A stretch of DNA of 5,233 bases from Thermoanaerobaculales bacterium (GTDB taxonomy: Bacteria; Acidobacteriota; Thermoanaerobaculia; Thermoanaerobaculales; Sulfomarinibacteraceae). The DNA lies in assembly GCA_025456385.1 (NCBI GenBank), contig JALOKS010000234.1, positions 1 through 5,233 of the forward strand, in the 5' to 3' direction. This document shows, piece by piece, positions 1 to 4,177 of this stretch (the first letter of the stretch is position 1; each line of letters opens with the position of its first letter). A program made the position numbers and the translations under genes. A model generated the notes under the pieces. It had not been told where the DNA came from. It saw only the letters and a program-made list of their open reading frames with translations, and did not search any database.

Positions 1-1295
1 TCGTCGGCGCGGTGCAGGTCCAGAACCGGCCGCACGTGCAGCTCGCCGGAGGCGGCGTGGCCGTAGAAGGAGGCCTCGAGGCCGAGCGGCGCCAGGATCT
101 CGCGCAGGCCGGCGGCGTAGGCGGGGAGCTGCGCGGGCCGCACGCACACGTCCTCGAGGCCCGACACCGGCTTGGCGGCGCCGGCGCGGCTGGTGAGCAG
201 CGACAGCCCCGCGCGGCGCAGGCTCCACACCAGCTCCTGCGCGGCGGGCGTCGCGCAGGCGAGCGAGCGCCGGCCCAGCGCGCGGCGCTCGAGCTCGGCA
301 AGGCGGCTGCCGTCGTCGTCGAAGAACTCGACCAGCAGCATGGCCGCGCAGGGCTCCGCGTCGAGGCGCAGGAGCTCGCGGGCGGCGGCGAAGGCGCGCT
401 GCCCACGGGTCTGCTCGAAGACCGGGCGGTCGAGGTGCTCGATGGCGGCGGCGCCGAGGTCCTCGAGCTCGACCGTCGCCCCCAGGGCCTCCTCGACCGA
501 GTCGAAGAAGAGCACGCCGAGGCTGCGCCGGGTCGGCCGCGGCACCACCCGCAGGACCGCCCCGACGATCGCCGCCAGGGTGCCCTCGCTGCCCGCAACC
601 AGCTGCGCGAGGTCGCCGGGCGAGCGCAGAGCGCGGTCGAAGGCGTAGCCCGGCCGGCGCTTGACCAGGCCCGGCGGCAGGCGCTCGGCGATTGCGGCCG
701 CGGAGCCCGCGACCAGCACCGCCGCCGCCTCGCGGAGCTCCGGCAGGCCGTCGCAGCCCTCGCCCACGACCGCCACCCGGCCGTCGGGCAGCACCACCTC
801 GAGGGCCGCCAGGTGGTCGGCGGTGGTGCCGTAGACCGGCGCGTGGGCGCCGGAGGAGTTGTTGGCGATCATGCCGCCGAGAGTGGCGCGCGAGGAGGTC
901 GCGACGTCGGGGCCGAAGCACAGCCCGTGCGGTGCGAGGAAGGCGTTCAGGTGATCGAGGACCACGCCGGCGCCGACCCGCACCGTCCCGCGTTCGGAGT
1001 CGAGCCCGCCGATGCGCCGGTTGCGGCGCGCGAGGTCGACGACCAGGCCGCGGCCGAGGGCGCCTCCGGCGAGCCCGGTGCCGGCGCCGCGCGGCGTGAG
1101 CTCGAGGCCGCTCTCGGCGGCGGCGCGCAGCAGCCCCGCCGCCTCCGCCGCCGAGCTCGGAAAGGCGACCGCGGCCGGCTCGAGGCGGTAGATCGAGGCG
1201 TCGACGGCGTACAGGCAGCGCGTCAGGCGATCGCAGCGCAGCTCGCAGCCCGTCGCCTCGATCGCGGATCGCTGCGCGGCGCTCAGCTCGGCCAT
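1..1295 (-). CDS. FAD-linked oxidase, D-lactate / D-2-hydroxyglutarate dehydrogenase type (N-terminal 431 residues, cut by window edge)
   Basis: This is a flavoprotein of the FAD_binding_4 (PCMH fold) plus FAD-oxidase C family, which oxidises 2-hydroxy acids and passes electrons to quinone, cytochrome or Fe-S acceptors. The frame is open for 431 codons from the ATG at 1295 to the left edge. Visible motifs are the FAD pyrophosphate loop PRGAGTGLAGG (residues 68-78), GPDVATSS (128-135), the flavin-contact stretch GGMIANNSSGAH (140-151), GSEGT (235-239), and GHAASGELHVRP (412-423) in the C-terminal domain. The last motif resembles the GHAxxGxLHVRP form I associate with long YdiJ-like proteins, in which this module is fused to a C-terminal Fe-S and cysteine-rich domain, rather than the GHxGDGNxH form of GlcD or mitochondrial DLD. 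A product of about 950-1000 residues is therefore likely, with the rest beyond the window. The ATG at 1295 is chosen because the protein begins a few residues before the usual N-terminal helix. No Shine-Dalgarno precedes it, and a -10-like TAGAAT lies 6 nt upstream. The family is secure; the exact substrate is not. Confidence 0.9.
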   Translation of the reverse strand, partial: MAELSAAQRSAIEATGCELRCDRLTRCLYAVDASIYRLEPAAVAFPSSAAEAAGLLRAAAESGLELTPRGAGTGLAGGALGRGLVVDLARRNRRIGGLDSERGTVRVGAGVVLDHLNAFLAPHGLCFGPDVATSSRATLGGMIANNSSGAHAPVYGTTADHLAALEVVLPDGRVAVVGEGCDGLPELREAAAVLVAGSAAAIAERLPPGLVKRRPGYAFDRALRSPGDLAQLVAGSEGTLAAIVGAVLRVVPRPTRRSLGVLFFDSVEEALGATVELEDLGAAAIEHLDRPVFEQTRGQRAFAAARELLRLDAEPCAAMLLVEFFDDDGSRLAELERRALGRRSLACATPAAQELVWSLRRAGLSLLTSRAGAAKPVSGLEDVCVRPAQLPAYAAGLREILAPLGLEASFYGHAASGELHVRPVLDLHRAD

Positions 1296-1301
1296 GCGCG
1301 C

Positions 1302-1307
1302 ATTCTA
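1302..1307 (-). promoter_or_regulatory. Candidate -10 element (TAGAAT) of a leaderless promoter for the FAD oxidase
   Basis: Read on the minus strand, GGGCTAGAAT is followed by six bases and then the ATG at 1295. The -10 hexamer differs from TATAAT at one position. Transcription usually begins 6-7 bases after a -10, so it would begin at or next to the start codon, giving an mRNA with no leader. No Shine-Dalgarno sequence is present upstream of this ATG, which agrees with that. No convincing -35 hexamer is seen about 17 bases further upstream; that region is a GC-rich inverted repeat. An out-of-frame ATG at 1303 overlaps the hexamer and reads only six codons. Confidence 0.5.
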
Positions 1308-1308
1308 G

Positions 1309-1338
1309 CCCGCGCGCCGCGCCGTCTCCGTGCGCGGG
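1309..1338. repeat. GC-rich inverted repeat between aqpZ and the FAD oxidase
   Basis: Perfect 7-bp arms, CCCGCGC (1309-1315) and GCGCGGG (1332-1338), are separated by 16 bases. The repeat starts 6 bases after the aqpZ stop codon and ends just before the -10 of the next gene. It could act as a weak hairpin terminator for aqpZ, but no T-run follows, so a typical intrinsic terminator is not supported. In DNA this GC-rich, 7-bp repeats can arise by chance. Confidence 0.35.
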
Positions 1339-1344
1339 AAGAGC

Positions 1345-2043
1345 CTACGACTTCTTCTCGCCGATGATCTTGTAGACGACCCCGCCGAGGATCCCGCCCA
1401 CGATCGGCGCCAGCCAGAACAGCCACAGCTGCGCCACCGCCCAGCCGCCGACGAAGACCGCGACCCCGGTGCTGCGGGCCGGGTTCACCGAGGTGTTGGT
1501 GACCGGGATGCTGATGAGGTGGATCAGGGTCAGGGCGAGGCCGATGGCGATCGGCGCCAGGCCCTGCGGCGCGCGGGTGTCGGTGGCGCCGAGGATGATC
1601 ACCAGGAACATCAGCGTCATGACGACCTCGCAGACCAGGGCGGCGCCCAGCGAGTAGCCGCCGGGCGAGTGGGCGCCGTAGCCGTTGCTCGCGAAGCCGG
1701 CGGCGACGCTGAACCCGGGCTTGCCGCTCGCGATGATGAAGAGGACCAGGCCGGCGGTGATCCCGCCGAGCACCTGGGAGACGATGTAGGGCGCCAGGTC
1801 CCTGGCCGGGAAGCGGCCGCCGGCCCAGAGGCCGATCGAGACCGCCGGGTTGAGGTGGCAGCCCGAGATGTGGCCGACCGCGAAGGCCATGGTCAGCACC
1901 GTCAGCCCGAAGGCGAGGGCGACGCCGACGAAACCGATCCCGAGCTCGGGGAACGCCGCCGCGAGCACCGCGCTGCCGCAGCCTCCGAGCACCAGCCAGA
2001 ACGTGCCGACGAACTCCGCACCGAGCCGTTTGGACATTGGCAT
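1345..2043 (-). CDS. aqpZ: Aquaporin Z, water-selective channel
   Basis: This is an inner-membrane MIP-family channel for rapid osmotic water movement. The predicted protein has 232 residues, against 231 for E. coli AqpZ, and matches my memory of that protein closely along its whole length. Both pore-forming half-helix motifs are intact: HLNPAVS (NPA at 65-67) and SVNPARS (NPA at 187-189). The aromatic/arginine selectivity filter is the narrow water-specific type, F45, H175, T184 and R190, equivalent to F43/H174/T183/R189 in E. coli; a glycerol facilitator would have Gly rather than His there. Six hydrophobic membrane spans plus the two half-helices are visible. The ATG at 2043 is preferred over the in-frame ATG at 2037 because AGGAG lies 7 bases upstream of the former and 13 upstream of the latter. 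The gene lies 134 bases after the hydrolase and has its own -10-like sequence, so separate transcription is likely. Family and specificity calls are strong. Confidence 0.97.
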   Translation of the reverse strand: MPMSKRLGAEFVGTFWLVLGGCGSAVLAAAFPELGIGFVGVALAFGLTVLTMAFAVGHISGCHLNPAVSIGLWAGGRFPARDLAPYIVSQVLGGITAGLVLFIIASGKPGFSVAAGFASNGYGAHSPGGYSLGAALVCEVVMTLMFLVIILGATDTRAPQGLAPIAIGLALTLIHLISIPVTNTSVNPARSTGVAVFVGGWAVAQLWLFWLAPIVGGILGGVVYKIIGEKKS

Positions 2044-2050
2044 GATCCCT

Positions 2051-2055
2051 CTCCT
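2051..2055 (-). promoter_or_regulatory. Ribosome binding site of aqpZ (AGGAG)
   Basis: AGGAG on the minus strand sits 7 bases before the ATG at 2043, which decides between two in-frame ATGs six bases apart. It is separated by one base from the palindrome at 2057-2072, so any structure or bound protein there could affect access to it. Confidence 0.8.
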
Positions 2056-2056
2056 G

Positions 2057-2072
2057 ATTCGAAGTCTCGAAT
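2057..2072. promoter_or_regulatory. Perfect short palindrome (ATTCGA-agtc-TCGAAT) in the aqpZ leader
   Basis: Six-base arms at 2057-2062 and 2067-2072 flank a 4-base centre. The element lies between the candidate aqpZ -10 (2083-2088) and the Shine-Dalgarno sequence, and it is distinctly AT-richer than its surroundings. In DNA it has the size and symmetry of a repressor operator near +1. In RNA it could form a small hairpin with a 4-nt loop next to the ribosome binding site. Neither role is proven. No regulator gene is in the window. Confidence 0.4.
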
Positions 2073-2082
2073 TCGCTGCCGG

Positions 2083-2088
2083 AGGGTA
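2083..2088 (-). promoter_or_regulatory. Candidate -10 element (TACCCT, extended TGC) of aqpZ
   Basis: The minus strand reads GTGCTACCCT, a -10-like hexamer with an upstream TG-type extension, about 40 bases before the aqpZ start. It keeps the TA and final T of the consensus. The expected start point near 2076 would give a leader of about 33 bases containing the palindrome and the Shine-Dalgarno. No clear -35 hexamer is visible. Moderate to weak support. Confidence 0.35.
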
Positions 2089-2099
2089 GCACGGGCCGA

Positions 2100-2122
2100 G
2101 GCCGGCGGAGACACCCCCGGCC
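2100..2122. repeat. Short inverted repeat in the hydrolase-aqpZ gap
   Basis: The arms GGCCGG (2100-2105) and CCGGCC (2117-2122) surround an 11-base loop in the gap between the hydrolase stop (2178) and aqpZ. No T-run follows in the direction of transcription. It may form a weak hairpin after the hydrolase gene, or simply reflect high GC content. The rest of this 134-base gap shows nothing recognisable beyond the aqpZ signals. Confidence 0.25.
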
Positions 2123-2177
2123 GAAACGTGCCGCCGGTCGGCGCGGGCTGCGGCTCCTGGCGAGGTCCGTCCGACGC

Positions 2178-4082
2178 TCAGGGGCCGGCCGCACCGGCCG
2201 TGGTCGGCAGCACGCCGACGACCACCCGCGACGCGCGTGCGGGGCCGCGGTAGACGCGGTGGGTGGCGGCGACGAAGTCCTCCTCGCGGGCCTCGAAGAT
2301 GTTGGCGACCCAGGACTGCGGGTTGCGGTCGAAGAAGGGGAAGAGGCTCGACTGGAGGTGGATCGCGACCCGGTGCCCGGCGGCGAAGGTGTGGAGCACG
2401 CCCTGCAGCGGAAACGCCACCCGGGTCACCTCGCCCGGGGTGAAGGGCCGCGGCTGGTCGTAGCCCTCGCGGTAGCGGCCGCGGAAGATCTCCGAGCGCA
2501 CCAGGCGCTCGCTGTGGCCGAGGTCCTCGTCGCCCGACTCCGGGTCGAAGTCCGGCAGCCGACCCGGGAACTCGTCCACCAGCTTGACGACCCAGTCGGC
2601 GTCGCCGGCGGTGGTCGCAACCCAGAGCTCGACCTGCAGCTCCCCCGCCACGGTCAACGGCTCGGCGAGCGGCTGCGAGCGGTAGACCAGGACGTCCGGC
2701 CGCCGCGACGCGAAGCGCTGGTCCTCGGTCATGTAGGCGGCGTGCCAGCCGGTGGTGATGTCGGCCGTGTAGGGAACCGGTTTCGCGGGGTCCGAGACGA
2801 AGGCGTCGAAGCCGTCGCCGGCCGCCGCCGGGGCCTGCCACGCCAGCTCGCCGCCGGCGGCGAGGAACAGCCCGCGCTGCTCGAGACCCGCGGGCGGCCA
2901 GGCCCCGAAGCTCCGCCAGGTTGTCGCGCCGGTGTCGAAGACCATCGTCTCCGGGATCTCGGGCGCCGGGCCGTCCTTGAGGTGGTGTGCGAAGAAGGGC
3001 AGCAGCACCTCGCGCCGGAAGCTCTCGGCGGTCGCGGAGCCGAAGTCGGCGTCGCCGAGGCGGCGGCCGTCCCCGCGCAGCCAGGCGCCGTGGCTCCAGG
3101 GCCCCATGACCAGCGAGCTCGCGATGCCCGGGTTGAGCTCCTCGATGGCGGCGTAGGTGTGGAAGGCGCCGTACAGGTCCTCGGCGTCGTAGAGCCCGCC
3201 GACGGTGAGCACCGCACAGCGGATGCCCGCGAGATGGGACAGGGTGCTGCGCGCGGCCCAGAACCCGTCGTAGTCGGGGTGGGCCGCGAGCTCCTTCCAG
3301 AAGGCCACCTCGCCGTGGAAGTGGCGCTGGTCGACGTTGGCGAGCGGCCCGAGCTCGAGGAAAAAGCGGTAGCCGTCCGGCGTGCCGTGGTCGAAGCGCG
3401 GCGGCCACTCGCTGACCAGGCCCTGCCGCGGCCGCCCGAAGCTCGAGAAGAAGTTGAAGGCGAGGTTGAGGGCGAAGGCGCCGTGGTGGTGCATGTCGTC
3501 GAAGTACCAGTCGGCGATCGGCGCCGACGGCATCGCCGCGCGGAGGGCGGGGTGGCTGTCGATGATGCCGACCGCGGTGTAGAAGCCCGGGTACGAGTTG
3601 CCCCAGATGCCGACCCGGCCGTTGTGGTGCGGCAGGTTCCCGACCAGCCACTCGACGGTGTCCCAGGTGTCGGTGCGCTCGTCGGTGCCGGTGGACGGAT
3701 CGTCGAGCACCGGCCGCATGTTGACGAACTCGCCCTCCGACATGAAGCGGCCGCGGACGTCCTCGGTGACGAAGATGTAGCGCTCGCGGGCGAACTCCTC
3801 CGAGGGACCCAGCTGCTCCGGGTACTCGCTGGCGCCGTAGGGCCGCGCCGAGTACGGGGTGCGGGTGAGGAGGATCGGGTAGCTCCGCGACGGCCCGGCG
3901 TCCTTAGGCGTGTAGACGGCGGCGTGCAGGGTCACGCCGTCGCGCATCGGGATCCGGACCTCGCGTTTGTCATAGGCGCCGCGGATGAAGTCCGCGAGGT
4001 CGGCGTCGTCCACCGCCGCCTGGCGGCAGCCCGCCGCGGCAAGCACGGCCAGGATCAGGCAGAGAAGTCTCGAGCGACGCAT
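2178..4082 (-). CDS. Exported CocE/NonD-family serine hydrolase, alpha-amino acid ester hydrolase-like (putative lipoprotein)
   Basis: This is an alpha/beta-hydrolase of the X-Pro dipeptidyl-peptidase (S15) / CocE group, 634 residues, the usual length for alpha-amino acid ester hydrolases and glutaryl-7-ACA acylases. Residues 1-19 look like a lipoprotein signal: RR-rich start, hydrophobic LLCLILAVLAAAG, then Cys19, so lipid anchoring on the outer side of the inner membrane or in the outer membrane is likely. The hydrolase domain (about 40-345, with a cap near 200-290) contains GNSYPG with nucleophile Ser163 and Tyr164 as probable oxyanion-hole residue, GGLYDAED with Asp299, and GPWSHG with His331. 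A beta-rich C-terminal jelly-roll follows (about 360-620). Asp196, Glu301 and Asp302 match the carboxylate cluster that binds the substrate amino group in known alpha-amino acid ester hydrolases. The ATG at 4082 is chosen over 4103 because GGAGG lies 7 bases upstream and the signal peptide starts there; the 4103 ATG overlaps the -10. Natural substrate unknown. Confidence 0.85.
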   Translation of the reverse strand: MRRSRLLCLILAVLAAAGCRQAAVDDADLADFIRGAYDKREVRIPMRDGVTLHAAVYTPKDAGPSRSYPILLTRTPYSARPYGASEYPEQLGPSEEFARERYIFVTEDVRGRFMSEGEFVNMRPVLDDPSTGTDERTDTWDTVEWLVGNLPHHNGRVGIWGNSYPGFYTAVGIIDSHPALRAAMPSAPIADWYFDDMHHHGAFALNLAFNFFSSFGRPRQGLVSEWPPRFDHGTPDGYRFFLELGPLANVDQRHFHGEVAFWKELAAHPDYDGFWAARSTLSHLAGIRCAVLTVGGLYDAEDLYGAFHTYAAIEELNPGIASSLVMGPWSHGAWLRGDGRRLGDADFGSATAESFRREVLLPFFAHHLKDGPAPEIPETMVFDTGATTWRSFGAWPPAGLEQRGLFLAAGGELAWQAPAAAGDGFDAFVSDPAKPVPYTADITTGWHAAYMTEDQRFASRRPDVLVYRSQPLAEPLTVAGELQVELWVATTAGDADWVVKLVDEFPGRLPDFDPESGDEDLGHSERLVRSEIFRGRYREGYDQPRPFTPGEVTRVAFPLQGVLHTFAAGHRVAIHLQSSLFPFFDRNPQSWVANIFEAREEDFVAATHRVYRGPARASRVVVGVLPTTAGAAGP

Positions 4083-4089
4083 CGGCCCC

Positions 4090-4094
4090 CCTCC
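4090..4094 (-). promoter_or_regulatory. Ribosome binding site of the exported hydrolase (GGAGG)
   Basis: GGAGG on the minus strand is 7 bases before the ATG at 4082. It supports this start over the upstream in-frame ATG at 4103, which has no such sequence before it. Confidence 0.8.
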
Positions 4095-4101
4095 GGGCCA
4101 C

Positions 4102-4107
4102 ATCGTA
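4102..4107 (-). promoter_or_regulatory. Candidate -10 element (TACGAT) of the exported hydrolase
   Basis: The minus strand reads GTGTACGATG. The hexamer matches TATAAT at four positions and would start transcription near 4095, leaving a very short leader that begins at the Shine-Dalgarno. No clear -35 is seen. Moderate to weak support. Confidence 0.35.
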
Positions 4108-4116
4108 CACGCTCGC

Positions 4117-4162
4117 CCTGAGGCTCCCCCGAGCCCCCGCGGCTCGCGCGGCGGGCCTCAGG
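4117..4162. repeat. Inverted repeat pair between the divergent hydrolase and aminotransferase promoters
   Basis: The perfect 8-bp arms CCTGAGGC (4117-4124) and GCCTCAGG (4155-4162) are separated by 30 bases. Inside lies a second inverted repeat, CGAGCC (4130-4135) and GGCTCG (4141-4146). The left arm ends 9 bases from the hydrolase -10 and the right arm ends 3 bases from the aminotransferase -10, so each arm lies where the spacer of one divergent promoter would be. This could be a paired operator for a shared regulator. Chance is possible because the region is very GC-rich, though the outer arms contain a TGA/TCA core that is not pure GC. Confidence 0.35.
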
Positions 4163-4165
4163 CAC

Positions 4166-4171
4166 TACAAT
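4166..4171 (+). promoter_or_regulatory. Candidate -10 element (TACAAT) of a leaderless promoter for the aminotransferase
   Basis: CACTACAAT is followed by six bases and then the GTG start at 4178. The hexamer differs from TATAAT at one position. The predicted transcription start coincides with the start codon, and no Shine-Dalgarno precedes the GTG, so the mRNA is probably leaderless. The spacing is identical to that of the FAD oxidase promoter at 1302-1307. Confidence 0.5.
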
Positions 4172-4177
4172 CGGCCG

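Noticed and set aside
1309..1338. Intrinsic terminator after aqpZ
   Set aside because: A GC-rich hairpin is possible, but no T-run follows it in the direction of transcription. Kept only as an inverted repeat.
12..1367. Long plus-strand open frame of 451 codons opposite the FAD oxidase
   Set aside because: Its translation is low-complexity Arg/Ala/Gly/Glu-rich with no domain motifs, while the opposite strand encodes a clear flavoprotein. It is a by-product of GC-rich codon use.
1283..2194. Alternative minus-strand frame overlapping aqpZ as a separate protein
   Set aside because: Its translation is Arg/Gly-rich and in a different frame from the well-supported aquaporin, and it has no motif or ribosome binding site.
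1345..3651. Apparent 768-codon minus-strand frame joining a shadow of the hydrolase to aqpZ
   Set aside because: Only the last 232 codons encode a real protein. The upstream part is out of frame with the hydrolase and composed of Arg/Pro-rich filler, so this is not a fusion protein.
2178..4103. Start of the hydrolase at the upstream ATG (4103)
   Set aside because: It has no Shine-Dalgarno and would add MWPGGGP before the signal peptide. The ATG overlaps the candidate -10, whereas 4082 has GGAGG at 7 bases.
2259..4121. Long plus-strand open frame of 620 codons opposite the exported hydrolase
   Set aside because: It has no recognisable motifs and a biased composition, and it fully overlaps a hydrolase with an intact catalytic triad and signal peptide.
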